A stretch of DNA of 64,000 nt from Polytrichum commune (taxonomy: Eukaryota > Streptophyta > Polytrichopsida > Polytrichales > Polytrichaceae). Positions 11,025-23,440 of this stretch are shown in pieces. The notes beneath the pieces were generated by a model. The model was given only the letters and a program-made list of their open reading frames with translations. It made no database searches and had not been told where the DNA came from. The stretch spans positions 19,116,527 through 19,180,526 of the forward strand of contig OX485808.1 in NCBI GenBank assembly GCA_950295325.1, written 5' to 3'. A program made the position numbers and the translations under genes. How positions within the stretch are numbered: position 1 is the stretch's first letter; each line of letters opens with the position of its first letter.

Positions 11025-12468
11025 CTAAGAGTCAAGGTACTTGAGCAAACCACCCTCCAAAACTCGCTTCACTTCGTTGAAGCTAAAACTAGCTGCATGA
11101 ATGAACGTGTCTAATTTTGAGTCCAAACCACAGACTACAGTAAACAAATAGTACAAATGCTTACAGTTGGCCCATTGACCCCTTTTTCCAATTTAGTCGC
11201 CATGTCCTTGAAGTTAGGACAAGTGCATGCTGGCAGCTGCGAAATCGTCAAGTAGTATTGCTGAACCTTTGGGGGCGTGCCGGAATCCAAGGAGACGATG
11301 CATCCTAAGGCAGGGGCTGGAAGTATGCACAGTTTGTGCACTTTGGCTTTCAGTGATAGGGCTGAGGCACAATTATTGGCGTGTTTTGTTGACGGGGCCT
11401 TCTTGTTGCGCCTAATCAACTTCCCTGAACGCCGGGTGGGAGACTCATCTGGATATGCAGGAGTCGTGTAGCTTGCTAAGTCCAAAGGTAACGGGTGGTC
11501 CTGAAAAATTCTGGAAGGTGTCATCTCCTTCCGCTGGACAGTCTAAATCCTGCGTTTTCTAAAGAGAGGATCTTTTTGCAGGTTAAGTTGGTCCCCAACT
11601 TAACCGGCCATACCTCCGGAACGTTCGGGACTGAGACCACCCACCTCCTTTTTGTACCCTTAATGCATCTCTCAATGTCGTCATTGCAGAAAAAGAAGTC
11701 TTGAGGGTCCAATCTCTTCTTCCGATAGTTATCCATGAGGCCTGAGTAGGTAGGTGCAGCGGTGCTCTTCCCGTCTTGTACAATCCGAGCGACGCACTTC
11801 TTCTTGGTGATTGCTTGTAGAGCAAAGCAAGCCTTCGCAGATGTCTTAGGCAGCCGTGTGATGTGCCACTGGGCAGGGTTGCATAATGTCTCCTCAATCG
11901 CGGTGACGTGGTGCCGATCCACCCGCTGCGGAGCGTCGTGTGTTGGAAATTGCGGTTGGTCTTCATCTGCAGTTGTGGGAGAATCTGGAGTTGTCACAGG
12001 AGGTGGAGAATCATTCAGTCGGGCAGATCTGGTTTGGACGCGTGGTCGGGATATACTGATCTTGTCTGGCCTGTGAGATTCAATTTCGTCACCGAAAGTA
12101 GTATCCGGTTTACGCTTCAGAGAAACAAATACCTCTTCCCCTTCGAGGTGGGGAGTCCTGGTGCACCACTCGTCACCGCCAGGCATCTTCAAGATGGCCT
12201 CATGCAGCGGTTTCGAGATTCCTGTTTTTACGGCAGACCTCTAAGCACGCCTCAGCTTCAATTCCTCCTTCGACGGTCCAGTTCCAGGGTTGTCTCCTTT
12301 TAGGAATTGAAAATATGCTAAGCACTGCATGAAAGCACGCACGAAGTCATCGATTGTTGCCACATAAAGGTCGCTGCCCCGATCGCCAGATTGCTGCTTC
12401 CACTTGTTGTGGATAGATTCAGCAAGGTTACATGATGGCATTTCCGCTAGTTTAGCTTCACTTAGATC

Positions 12469-12571
12469 CTGCAATGCCCATACAGTCCGAATTAGAATAA
12501 TGGCGGAATCAATGTAGTTGAACCATAAAGTGGGAACTATACAGGAAATATAGAGGGAAGTATAGACTTAC
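12469..12571 (-). other. Phase-0 intron in MULE-like copy 2
   Basis: On the minus strand the donor is GTAAGTCTATA after ATGGAGTTG, and the acceptor is CATTGCAG before GATCTAAG. Same position as the intron at 5067-5155. Confidence 0.9.
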
Positions 12572-14338
12572 CAACTCCATAAATCCACCCCATTGGCGGT
12601 AACGGAAATGCCAGAAGGCCAGCCAGAGCTCAAGTCGAGGTAGACCTTGTTCAGTTGCTGCCCCGGATGACATCCACCATGCCCGAATTGCCAAATACTT
12701 TGTCTCGGCCTCCGCCATCAATTTCGCATTCTTGTATTGCTGGCATAGTATTCGATGCTGATGTTGCAGGTCTTAACGGATATCGGCCTTGGTATGTTTC
12801 TCCAAGGACTGCGTCCAATGGAAAAAACAAGTCCTCTCTCTATCCACCATCTTCTCAGACGCATCTCCACTTCCGTATATGATTCGAACAACATTCCAGT
12901 TGGCTTGGGCACTGTCGGCCATGAAACCTTTAAAATTGACTTTGTCCACTCCATGTTGAGCCATGAGAGCGTTCAGGTTCTTCCATACAACTGACTGGGC
13001 TGCAACATCTTCAGACTGCATGTCGCATACTGCGATGGTCATGACACGGCAATATGTGGAATCGTACACATGGCAAGCCATTGTCGTCCACGACCTGACC
13101 CGTTTGACATGGTCAAACATTATCCAGGAGTTCTCCAAGTCACCACCGGGTTGCATTCGTTTGACCAGGTCGACTCCGCAACCCGGTCCAACTTCAGACA
13201 TCTTGAAGACAAAGACCTTGTCCATGTCCGCTCCTTGCCCTGGAAACCTATTCTGCTGCATGAACCTCCAATTGCTAGCACCGCGTAACTTGGTAATACT
13301 GTCCATGACTCCAAAGCGACGCATAGTCCTGAACGTGGTGACTGCGTTACGAATGTTGGGCGAGGTGAGGTGCTTACACCGATCGAAAATAACTTGCAGC
13401 TCGTCCAGCTCCAAGATCTTTTGTGGGTCGCCTTCTTTAGCAAGGAGGAGTGGGCCCAGTACTTCCTTTGCAGTTTTAAGCACAATAGCGGAGCGAGTGG
13501 CTGATGGGGTGCGTTTGACTTGATCCCCAATCAAGGTGTTTGTCAAATCGATGAAGTCCCGATGATCACCTGACTTGACGGGATGGTCGTGAGATCCCAA
13601 GTGCACACAAGCCCTCGTCATGTGAGGTGTCGCGGTAACATAGTAGATCTTGGCAGTGCAGACAGCAACACAGGTGGGAGGGATGTTACATGATTTGCAA
13701 ACAACGGTCGAACCAGTTGGAGGCTTGGACCCCACTTCAAACAATTTCTCAGATAATCCTTCCTACTCTGTTTCATTCACTTGGGAAGTCCTGTGGTCTC
13801 GCCGAAGATACTCACAAGCAGGATTGTCGCAACAGAGGTGGCCCAAACAAGAAGATGTACGAAACAAAAGCTTGAGATCATTCTGAATATTGGTTGTAAT
13901 TGTGCGAGACCAAGCATGGCCATCGTACCTTCTATCCATTCCACGAAGCAGCTTGGCCTTTGTATTCTGGCCATGGTCACCTAAAGGTGGAAATTCGAAG
14001 ATAACGTCCCCATCGTAACGAGGGGGAAGGTAATCAACCTGCTGGAGTCTGATCGCATCAAAGTTAATTCGAGATAACACACTTTTGGACCGCTTACGAG
14101 CTCCAAGGCGCATCAATGAATGAATGATACTGACAAGAGGACTTGCCACAACCTTGGCCTGACCAGGATTAGGAGACGGACTAACAGGAGGAGTTGTTTC
14201 CTTGCGAACTACTTGTGGAGACAATGAAGCTTGGACTCTGCTTGCTGATTTTAAGAATTCAACATCGCCGTCGGAATCATCACTCAACTCATAAATTGTA
14301 TTTAGACCGGGCTCAATTTTGACCTTAGACAGCACCGG

Positions 14339-15276
14339 TGTCGCACACCTCTCCATGAGGAGTGCCCGCAACACCATGGGCACAAGGGGGACCCCGGAGT
14401 GACACCCGGGACTTGTGGCGCCATTGGTGAGAGGGCCCAAGTATTCTTGGTGTGGGTGAGGGCCCCGGGCGTTGAGAACGCCTCTCACCCACGGGGACTA
14501 AGAGTCATGAGGGTAAGGCCATAAGTTTTGAGGAGCTTATGGCGGTGGAATTCTAGAATGCTAAGGAACACCTCAATCGGAGGTGCTAGCTAGGAGATAT
14601 GGCCATTTGAGTGGGGCGCTGTCCCGGGACAGCACCCTGGGACAGCAGTGACCTGGGAGTGGTGCCCGGGACTGCCAAGGTTTGAAGAGCCATAACTTCA
14701 TCAATACTTTCCCGAATGAGGCAAGCAAGGGGTCCATTGGCATCTACGGAAAGAGTAGGTGACGATAGAGTGGTCGCTTGAGAGCATCAGACATCATATG
14801 TAGAAGTTATTGTGGTCTGAAGCTGCTGGGGGGGTTCTAGCCCCAGCGGCTAAGGGAAAATGTCCACTTGGCCCCAACCCTTGTAGAGAGACAAAAGGAT
14901 ACTTGATGGTGGGGTAGGGGCCCCGCCCAAAGTCCTAGAGGCTTATATGGGTGAGGCGGCTTAGCCGACCGACCCCCCCGGAGCATACTTGGCAATGTGC
15001 TCCGGGTAGTTGTAGTGTTGTTTTGGCAACACGATGATCAACTCAAGAGTGGACTTCCATGGATGGAAGTCCACCTTAGCCATTGGCTACCTACGAAGGG
15101 GAGAGTCCCGAATGCATGTGTAGGAGGGTTTGGTGACCTAGCCATGAGCTTGAAGGTCCGCGGTTTTGGGAGCTAACCATGCATGTGCGTGGGATGTGCA
15201 GGTTAGCGCTCGTGGCACTTGCTAGGTTGGAAAGGCGGTCAAGCTAGGTGAAGGAAAACTAGCAAGGGTTGCGACA
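14339..15276 (+). mobile_element. Solo LTR, family 1, TSD ACCGG, inside MULE-like copy 2
   Basis: 938 bp, starts TGTCGCACACC and ends AGGGTTGCGACA, with a terminal TGTCGC/GCGACA inverted repeat. Exact target duplications ACCGG are at 14334-14338 and 15277-15281. Two close relatives lie at 15797 and 32554. It splits exon 1 of the transposase; removing it and one ACCGG restores the coding junction. No internal retroelement region, so a recombined solo LTR. Strand is that of the reading above; a TTATATGGG near 14943 may be a TATA box. Confidence 0.95.
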
Positions 15277-15796
15277 ACCGGTCTCTTAATGCTAACAGTG
15301 GAAGACTCCTTAGGTGTTAGAAGTTCAGTGGAACACTCAAACATAGACTCGGAGACTCCATATACACGATATTTCTAGGCTTCAACAACCAGAACGTACC
15401 GACGTCATTATCTACTCTAGTCTGACGAACTGCATGTGAAACTAGACCGGTATGATCGTCAAAAACTTCTTCTTCGACAAAGATAGTGACCTCACGATAT
15501 TGAAACCTCAAACTCAATGTTGCACAAGTGACTATAGCATGACTGTCTTCACCTAATGGAAAGAGGACCGGAACAGAATGAGGTTCAGCACGAAGCAGGG
15601 CCATAGTATACCACAGAACTCTGAACAAAACAAGTACTGTGAACATTGAAATGGCATGAATATATAAGAGGGAACAAATTACAGTGCAAACTGGTAATTT
15701 ATGTACAAGCAAGCGGAATTTCAGAAGATAATAGAGAGTCATGGAGAGTAAGCTGAAAGACGGCTGAAAAACCATTTTTGGATGCAAGTCCGAGAT

Positions 15797-16770
15797 TGTC
15801 GCGCACCTCTCCATGAGGAGTGCCCGAAACACCATGGGCACAAGGGGGACCCCGGAGTGACACCCGGGACTTGTGGCGCCGTTGGTGAGAGGGCCCAAGT
15901 GATCCTAGTGTGGGTGAGGGCCCCGGGCGTTGGGAACGCCTCCCACCCACGAAGACTAGGAGACACAAGGGAAAGGCCATGAGTTATGCGTAGCTCATGG
16001 CGTGGTGATTCTAGAAAGCTCAAGAACACCTCAATCGGAGGTGTGAGCTAGGAGTTATGGCCATTTGAGTGGGGCGCTGTCCCGGGACAGCGCCCTGGTA
16101 CAGCAGTGCCTGGGAGTGATTCCCGGGACTGCCAAGGTTCAAACAGGCATAACTTCCTCAAGACTTGCTCAAATGGGGCACGTGAGGAGTTCATCGGCAT
16201 CTACGTGAAGCGTAGATGAGGATGGAGTGGTTGGTTGTTATGATCAGACATCATACAAGGAAGTTATGATGGTCTGAAGCTGCTGGGGGGTTCTAGGCCC
16301 AGCAGCTAAAGGAAAATGTCCACTTGGCCCCAACTCTTGGTAGAGAGACAAGAGGTTGGTTGACGGTGGGGTAGGGGCCCCGCGTGAAGTCCTAGAGGCT
16401 TATATGGGTGAGGTGGTGTGGCCTCACCCACCCGAGGCCGAACGGCATGGCCTCCATGGGCTTTGGCCCATTGTGAGGCCATAGTTGCCTAGTATGGTTC
16501 GGGTTGTTGTAGTGTTGCTCCGGCAACGTGATGATCAACATAAGATTGGACTTCCACGGATGGAAGTCCACATCTAAGGATTGGTTACCGATAAACGGGT
16601 GAGTCCCAAAATCCAAGTAGGAGGGTTGGTTCCCCTTCTATGAACTATATGGTCCGGGGTAAGAGGAGCTAACCATTAGCATGGCGGAATGCGAAGGGTT
16701 AGCGCTCGTAACCTTTGCTAAAAATGAAAATTGGCAAGATTGTCAAGGGGGCTTAGCAAGGGTTGCGACA
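15797..16770 (+). mobile_element. Solo LTR, family 1, TSD GAGAT, upstream of MULE-like copy 2
   Basis: 974 bp, TGTCGCGCACC...AGGGTTGCGACA. Target duplications GAGAT at 15792-15796 and 16771-16775 are exact. It sits about 190 bp upstream of the transposase start, in the same orientation as the LTR at 14339. Although the two LTRs flank 520 bp, they are not a pair: each has its own TSD and the 520 bp is transposase exon sequence. Confidence 0.95.
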
Positions 16771-17042
16771 GAGATAGGTAAGAAACCGATATCTATTTCA
16801 AACATAATATTCCAATATAAATAGAGCAAAAGAGGTGGGCGTATCATATACACTCACAAGTTGTTATGTTTACCTGTTTTCAAATAGTAGAAACCAAGAA
16901 CAGACATACATTCTAAACATTGTTGGTTATAATATATATTGGCAAATAAGGCCATAAGAATGACGGCCGCCACGAATAATGTGGAGAGCATGATAGTAGC
17001 TCTGCAATAATAAATCCCAAACAATAGAATGCTGCATTGTGA

Positions 17043-17471
17043 TTAACGACAAAGACGCTTATGGGGCCCTTTGCCATTTTTGTCACCGTCATGTTTATGA
17101 CAATGGTCAATCCCTAAACTATGAACTGCAGTGCATCCTGCGCAACCGAGTTTCTGTCGTTTGGGAAGTGGGGAACTCCTTAATACAGATCTAGAGTACG
17201 TGCCCGGTTTAATAACCCCTGCTCTAGAATAGGCATGAGTCTGTAAAGTAGACATGTCCTCTATGAGCGTTGCAACATCCGCTTGCAAAGATGGAGTCCG
17301 TGCATGTGGACTCTGAACAACGACCGCTGGAGTAACTGAGGAGTCAGGTGGGTTGTCAATCTTCATGTTGTTGACAACTGCGAAACCATTGATGGACAAC
17401 GTGGTGTGAACTTGAGATGTACAAGGAGAACCTAAAGGAGCAGGGCTTGGGAGACTTGAGTCAGTACCCAT
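17043..17471 (-). CDS. Hypothetical protein with a C-terminal Cys/His cluster
   Basis: ORF of about 142 codons from the ATG at 17471 (MGTDSSLPSPAPLG); an upstream in-frame ATG at 17534 would add 21 residues. The N-terminal part is Ser/Pro-rich; the C-terminus has PLPKRQK (a likely nuclear signal) followed by CAGCxAxHxLGxDHCHKH, which could bind a metal. No family recognised. Reads in the same direction as MULE-like copy 2, upstream of it, and may be a first exon or accessory gene of the same element. Evidence is only the open frame and composition. Confidence 0.4.
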   Translation of the reverse strand: MGTDSSLPSPAPLGSPCTSQVHTTLSINGFAVVNNMKIDNPPDSSVTPAVVVQSPHARTPSLQADVATLIEDMSTLQTHAYSRAGVIKPGTYSRSVLRSSPLPKRQKLGCAGCTAVHSLGIDHCHKHDGDKNGKGPHKRLCR

Positions 17472-17911
17472 TGGAGAAGAATATGATGAGATGACATGAA
17501 GGAATGGGTACAAGCAATCGGGTATTATATACACCTAGGGTAGACACCAATGCGCGAATATTTGATAACATGTTAGATCAATTAATAATGAATGTTTATT
17601 TATGTAAATGTTGGACACCCTGTTTCATGTAGGAAAAGAATGTACTACAATAATAGTCAATACTTTATCAACCACCAAATATCTGACATGGCAGGATTCT
17701 ATTATGTAGAATAGGTTTTAGTGCCGCCAATTGTAGTGTATTAATGCTGTGTGGATTAACAGAGGAATAAATCAAGGAAATGCAGATTAATTATCTAAAT
17801 CCAATGTGAACACAATTATCCAAAATGTGAACATAATGATGGAGAATAGATGTTAATTATGACAGAGTTGACAATGATATATAAGATCTGTTTGCTTCAA
17901 TATTATTAGAG

Positions 17912-18271
17912 ATGAACACTAGGTCGAGAGCGAGAGCAGATCAAGAAGTTAGGAGGACCATTGAAAAGCAGAGGCGTATTGAGAGAAGGCAAAGGTTAGA
18001 ATCAAGAGGGAGCTTAGGAACGCCGTACAACTTGCGGACAACAATGGGTAGACGAGGGGTTAATTCTTCTAGGGGCACAGGTAGAGGTTCCAAAGGGGAA
18101 AAAACGTTTGATGTTTCAGAGGTAGCTCCAGTAGTATTATTTCCTATATCGGAGGAAGACAACGAAGTTGACAAAGGGGGCAGTGAGGTGATGTTTATTT
18201 GCAATCATAATGAAATTCTTATATGTGCAATCATAATGTTAAGTTCTATCACGGATAGTTGGAACAGATGA
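17912..18271 (+). CDS. Hypothetical Arg-rich protein
   Basis: ORF of 119 codons beginning MNTRSRARADQEVRRTIEKQRRIERRQR, strongly basic in the first third, then Gly/Arg-rich, then an acidic patch (ISEEDNEVD). The part after about 18190 may be intronic (GTGATG after GGGSE). It diverges from the ORF at 17043-17471. No domain recognised. Confidence 0.35.
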   Translation: MNTRSRARADQEVRRTIEKQRRIERRQRLESRGSLGTPYNLRTTMGRRGVNSSRGTGRGSKGEKTFDVSEVAPVVLFPISEEDNEVDKGGSEVMFICNHNEILICAIIMLSSITDSWNR

Positions 18272-18839
18272 GACCCTCTAAATTCCCTTGTTGTGTGGGC
18301 AATGGTATCGGCTCCTTTATGTTGTGTTTTATGTTTGGTGGGGGATTGTGAATTGGGTTTGGTTTGGGTATCTGGAACAGGGAATGACGCAGACACAGGT
18401 TCAACCTGAGGCAACCTCCAGTGCCTCAACATCAGATCAAAGTGAGGAGCAAGTTTGTAAAGATTGTAATCAATTGGTGACTTGAATGGTTTTGGGTTTA
18501 GGGTAAGGGGTCTTTCCAATGCTAACACTGTATACGGCAAAATTCATAGCTAATGAGCACAGGACATATACACTTAACAGATCCTTGGCGAATTCGATCA
18601 AGGCGCTGATAATGGTGATCTTCGCGAAGCAAGCATGGACAATGGAAAAACAGCAATTCGGGGAAGAGGTACGTTGTCCCACACAAAAATACCCGGAATT
18701 TTATTTTTTTGCATAGTGTTCGGAGATCCAAGATTGTGAACTGAAATAAGGTAGACACCTATACCTGTTGAGGGAGACATTTCTAGTGAGGGGGAGGGTT
18801 GACGGTTGAGGGTGAGGGTGAGGGTTTTGTGTCGTTCTT
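18272..18839. other. No gene seen
   Basis: Short ORFs on both strands overlap one another and have no recognisable motif. GGGTTTAGGGTAAGG near 18492 and a GAGGGTGAGGGTGAGGG run near 18795-18825 are simple sequence. Confidence 0.5.
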
Positions 18840-18929
18840 GGAGTTTCGGCCAATGTCTGATGTGAGGATAGTTAGGTGTGTCATGAGTGTAACCTGATAT
18901 GAGGTAAGTTTGCATTTTGAGGAATAAGG
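18840..18929. repeat. Left end of satellite family B before the LTR insertion
   Basis: Contains the same phrases (TAACCTGATATGAGGTAAGTTTGC, broken here for length: CCTGATATGAGG) as the array resuming at 20504. The array is therefore interrupted by the solo LTR at 18930-20503. Confidence 0.7.
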
Positions 18930-19674
18930 TGTGAGCCCAAAATTGTGCCCACATGTGGTGATTAACTCTTCGAACCCAATTTGTGTTTGACTTTGATGTG
19001 TTATGTTTATTCACAAAACATAAAAAGAGTGAAGTGTGGTGTGAATTTAAGTTTAGGCATTAGAATGTGTTGTGTGATTATTTCAAGGTTGAATTCAATA
19101 AGAGTATGCCTTGATAATGTGAGTAGGGGGTAAGGTGAAGCAAGGTGAGCTCCGCGGGTTAAATGCCCACTTTTGGATCCACCTTGGTAGTTTAGGAAGA
19201 AGGAAGCTTGGTGGATGGGGATTAGTCCCTACTTTGGAGGAGAAGGTTAAAGGATTGTGATTGGGGGTGCTAATCCTCTCACCCTATCCTCACCTCTCTC
19301 TCCCTCTCTCCCTCTTTGGTACTTAAGGTGTTTTCTCTCTCATTTTTCTCTCTCTCCATCAAGTGCTCTCAAGGGAGCAAGCTCTTAAGAGCTTGAGCCA
19401 CGTGGGTGGGTTATTAGTTTTTAGCGAAGGTAGTTAGTTAAGCTCTCTCTCTCAATGCCTTCCTAGTGGGGGAGCTCTTAGAGTTTAAGATTGGACGTGT
19501 TGATTAGTTAGTAGTTAGTGAAAATAGCGTATTAGATTATTTCATTACTTAAGAGCAAGGAAAAGGAAAGAAGGATAAAGACTTAGAAAACATGTGATTA
19601 GGGAATGAGAGGATTTGTATTAAGGTGCAACTAGTAGCTGGGTTACCCATTCGGGTATGGTAACCCCATGGACT

Positions 19675-19965
19675 TAGACTGCAGCTGGCTGCTGGTGGGT
19701 TAGACCACACCGAGACCGTGTGACTGCAGCTGGGCTGCTGGTGGGTTAGACCACACCGAGACTGTGGCAACTACAGCTGGGCTGCTGGTGGGTTAGATCA
19801 CACCGAGACCGTGTGACTACAGCTGGGCTGCTGGTGGGTTAGACCACACCGAGACCGTGTGACTGCAGCTGGGCTGCTGGTGGGTTAGACCACACCGAGA
19901 CTGTGGCAACTGCAGCTGGGCTGCTGGGGGTTAGACCACACCGAGACCGTGGCAGACTGCAGCCG
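19675..19965. repeat. 45-47-bp minisatellite in the solo LTR
   Basis: About six units of the type GCAGCTGGGCTGCTGGTGGG followed by TTAGACCACACCGAGACYGTG. Not present in the sister LTRs at 47069 and 60897, which carry different minisatellites. Confidence 0.88.
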
Positions 19966-20208
19966 CAAGGCTTAGCAACAAATCATTTTAGACCATCTAG
20001 GGGTTAGCAAGGCTAGTTCAATTAGTAAGTGTTAGCACATAAAACAAAAAAACTAAATCACATTAGGCCACTTTAGGGGTGGCTAAATAGTTAGATTCAT
20101 TGGGCTAGTTGGTACCACGTGTGGGTTGTATGAGTGTGTTTAACCATTGATAAAAGTGTTTTTCAACACTTGCACCAATCGGTCAAAAATAACTCACTTG
20201 CATTATTA

Positions 20209-20373
20209 ATGGAGAATGTGGAGGACTCTTGCAATGGCAAGAGAGATGGGGTGAAAATCAAGAGAGTGAAGGGAATGTCCGTAAGGGCATGTGCGGCTAA
20301 AGCCGCGGGTTGGACTCTTGAGAAAGCCAACTCTAGCACTAGCCAAGAGGCCAACATCAATAAAGCACAATGA
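20209..20373 (+). CDS. Conserved LTR-embedded short ORF (copy 1 of 3)
   Basis: 54 codons, MENVEDSCNGK...GMSVRACAAKAAGWTLEKAN...NINKAQ. The block [LV][KR]ACxAKxxGWTLE and the C-terminal xNK are shared with ORFs at 47198-47377 and 62268-62447. A CAAGTG/CACTTG-type hairpin with a T-run lies just 5' (20153-20173). The stop overlaps an AATAAA (near 20358), and the ORF ends 130 bp before the LTR end. Function unknown; it could be the remains of a leader ORF or of a gag N-terminus. Confidence 0.5.
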   Translation: MENVEDSCNGKRDGVKIKRVKGMSVRACAAKAAGWTLEKANSSTSQEANINKAQ

Positions 20374-20503
20374 GTGAGACAATATGTGTTCATTTGAACA
20401 TGACAATTACCTTGCACATGGTTCAATATTGTAATAGATAAATGTGATTCTCAAAGTCATCACCCGGACTAGGACGCTAAAGGGTGGTGGATTTGGCCTC
20501 ACA

Positions 20504-23440
20504 TAAGGGTAATCTGATATAAGGTTAGATAGGTTTGAAATTTAATTCCAGTGCCGAGATTGCCTTTCTCGGTCCCGAGACATATTGTTTGGTATTGTAG
20601 TTATACTTGTTATAAGTGCAATCTGATATGAGGTTAGTTTGCAATTTTGGGTATAAGGGTAATATGATGCAAGCTTAGAAATTTCTGAAATTCGAGGGAC
20701 AAGTTTGAGTGACTCGGTCCCGAGACACATTTTCTGGTATTCAAACTCTAAACCCTACAATGATAGTTGATATTGAAATCTAGAGATACTTGGTATAAAG
20801 GTACTCTGATATGAGGCTAGATATGTGTGTTTAAAGTGAAATATGATGTGAGGTCTAGATATGCTAGTATTAAGGTCAAACTGATATGAGGTTAGATATT
20901 TGGGTTACAAGTGCAATCTTATATAAGGTTAGTTAGCTATGTTCAACTTGGGTATTAGGGTAATCTGATGTAAGCTAAGTAAGTTAAATCTGATATAAGC
21001 TTAGTTTGGGTAACCTGATATAAGCTCAGTTAGGGCCGAGATTCAAATAAGCTTAGAAAATTCTGAAATTCCAGGGCCGAGTTTGAGTGTCTCGGTCCCG
21101 AGACACATTTTCTGGTATTCAAACTGTAAACCCTACAATGATATTTGATATTGAAATCTAGACATACTTGGTATAAGGGTATCCTGATATGAGACTACAT
21201 ATGTGTGTTCAAAGTGAAATCTGATATGAGGTCTAGATATGCTTGATACAAGTGTAATCTGACATGAGGTTAGAAATTTGTGTCATAGGTGAAATCTGAT
21301 GTGAGGTCTAGATATGCTAGTATTAAGGTCAAACTGACGTGAGGATAGATATGTGAGTTACAAGTGCAATCTGATATGAGATTAGTTTGCAATTGTGGGT
21401 ATAAGGGTAATTTGATTTAAGCTTAGAAATTTCTGATTTTCCAGGGCCGAGTTTGACTGTCTCGGTCCCGAGACACATTTTCTGGTATTCAAATTCTAAA
21501 CCCTACAATGATATTTGATATTGAAATCTAGATTTACTTGGTATAAGGGTACTCTGATATGAGAATACACATGTGTGTTTGAAGTGAAATCTGATGTGAG
21601 GTCTAGATATGCTTGAGACAAGTGTAATCAAATATGAGATTAGGAATTTGTGTTATAAGTGTAATCCGATGTGAGGTCTAGATATGCTAGTATTAAGGTC
21701 AAACTGATATGAGGTTAGATATTTGGGTTACAAGTGCAATCTTATATAAGGTTAGTTAGCTATGTTGGGTATTAGGGTAATCTGATGTAAGCTAAGTAAG
21801 TTAAATATGATATAAGCTTAGTTAGGGTAGTTTGATATAAGCTTAGTTTGGGTAACCTGATATAAGCTCAGTTAGGGCCGAGATTCAAATAAGCTTAAAA
21901 AATTCTGAAATTCTAGGGCCGAGTTTGAGTGTCTCGGTCCCGAGACACATTTTCTGGTATTCAAACTATAAACCCTACAATGATATTTGATATTGAAATC
22001 TAGACATAATGGGTATAAGGGTATCCTGATATGAGACTACATATGTGTGTTCAAAGTGAAATCTGATGTGAGGTCTAGATATGCTTGATACAAGTGTAAT
22101 CTGATATGAGGTTAGAAATTTGTGTTATAGGTGAAATCTGATGTGAGGTCTAGATATGCTAGTATTAAGGTCAACCTGATGTGAGGTTAGATATGTAGGT
22201 TACAAGTGCAATCTGATATGAGGTTAGTTTGCAATTTTGGGTAGTAGGGTAATATGAGGCAAGTTTAGAAATTTCTGATTTTCCAGGGCCGAGTTTGAGT
22301 GTCTCGGTCCCGAGACACATTTTATGGTATTCAAACTCTAAACCCTACAATGGTATTTGATATTGAAATCTAGATTTAATTGGTATAAGGGTACTCTGAT
22401 ATGAGACTACACATGTGTGTTTGAAGTGAAATCTGATGTGAGGTCTAGATATGCTTGATACAAGTGTAATCTGACATGAGGTTAGAAATTTGTGTTATAG
22501 GTGAAATCTGATGTGAGGTCTAGATATGCTAGTATTAAGGTCAAACTCATGTGAGGTTAGATATGTGGGTTACAAGTGCAATCTGATATGAGGTTAGTTT
22601 GCAATTGTGGGTATAAGGGTAATATGATTTAAGCTTAGAAATTTCTGATTTTCCAGGGCCGAGTTTGAGTGTCTCGGTCCCGAGACACATTTTCTGGTAT
22701 TCAAACTCTACTACCTACAATCATAGTAGATATTGATATCTAGATATGTTTGTTATAAGTGTACTATGATATGATGTTAGAAATGTTTGTTAGAAGTGTA
22801 ATATGATCTAAGGTTAGATATTTTGTGTTGTAAGGTCTATATGAACTGGGGTTGAATATGGGTGATATCACTGTAATCTAATGTGAGATTAGATATCTGG
22901 GCTATATCTGTTATCTGATATCGGGTTAGATATGTGTGTGATATGAGGTTAGATATGTGTGTTATAAGTATAATCTGATGAGAGGTTATATTCGCTTGTT
23001 ATAAGGTCAATCTGATATGAGGTTGAATATGGGTGTCATAAAGGTACTTTGATCTGTGGTTAGATATGTGGGTAACAAGTGTAACCTGATAAGAGGTTAG
23101 ATTTCAGTATTATATAAGGTTAGAAATGAGTATAGATATGTTTAATATAAGGGTAAACCGAAATGAGGCTAGATTTGTGAGTTATAACGGTAATCTGATA
23201 TAACGTTAGATAGGATTGATATAAGGGTAATATGATATGAGGTTAGATTTGTGTGTTTGTATGGTCAATCTGATATCAAACTCTACCACCTCTACTGTGA
23301 GTTGACAGTGATTACTAGGTATGAATATGACTTTCTCGGGTCTATTTCTATTAGATATGTGTGCTATAAGTGTCCTATGATATGTGTAATCAATAAAAGT
23401 GTAACGAAAGGTAGTTATGAAGTTGAATATTACTGCCGAT
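20504..23440. repeat. Satellite family B, long-unit section (about 370-470 bp)
   Basis: Units of about 370 bp (one of about 470) are marked by the dyad TGTCTCGG-TC-CCGAGACA at about 21088, 21459, 21931, 22301 and 22671, with diverged forms at 20567 and 20711. Between dyads a 35-45-bp phrase (AATCTGATRTGAGGTTAGATATG with changes) repeats many times, so the array is two-tiered. After 22740 the dyad is missing and only the shorter phrase continues. No coding potential. Confidence 0.92.

Larger units (their letters stand above)
11025..15604 (-). pseudogene. MULE-like transposase (copy 2), decayed and interrupted by a solo LTR
   Basis: Same gene as at 2955-6525, reading leftward from ATG at 15604 (MALLRAEPHSVPVLFPLGED aligns with MVELRANGLGIPILFPIDAN). 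It keeps the Cys/His finger, YDSTY, MADSAQANW, FHW and the SWIM half CTC. Damage seen: a 1-nt shift near 15375 just before KYRVYG, the LTR at 14339-15276, in-frame stops at about 13763, 12773 and 12241, a shift near 11524 (after ENAGF) and another near 11170 that breaks the SWIM CKHLYY. The last codons (FSFNEVKRVLEGGLL) match copy 1 and end at 11025-11027. The intron at 12469-12571 is conserved. It is surely non-functional. Confidence 0.9.
18930..20503 (+). mobile_element. Solo LTR, family 2, TSD TAAGG, within satellite B
   Basis: 1574 bp, starts TGTGAGCCCAAAAT and ends TTTGGCCTCACA. Exact target duplications TAAGG at 18925-18929 and 20504-20508. Contains CT-rich leader-like sequence near 19280-19370, a 45-47-bp minisatellite (about 19675-19965) and a conserved short ORF at 20209-20373. 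Sense strand inferred from that ORF and its AATAAA signal. Confidence 0.93.

Noticed and set aside
13763-14488. ATG at 14488 as the start of copy 2
   Set aside because: The first ~50 codons come from the solo LTR; the true start is at 15604.
15317-15898. 193-codon minus ORF as a separate gene
   Set aside because: It fuses LTR sequence (from 15797 on) with the N-terminal exon of MULE-like copy 2.
14339-16770. A complete short retroelement (two LTRs with 520 bp between)
   Set aside because: Each LTR has its own 5-bp duplication (ACCGG and GAGAT), and the 520 bp between is transposase exon 1 and its upstream region.
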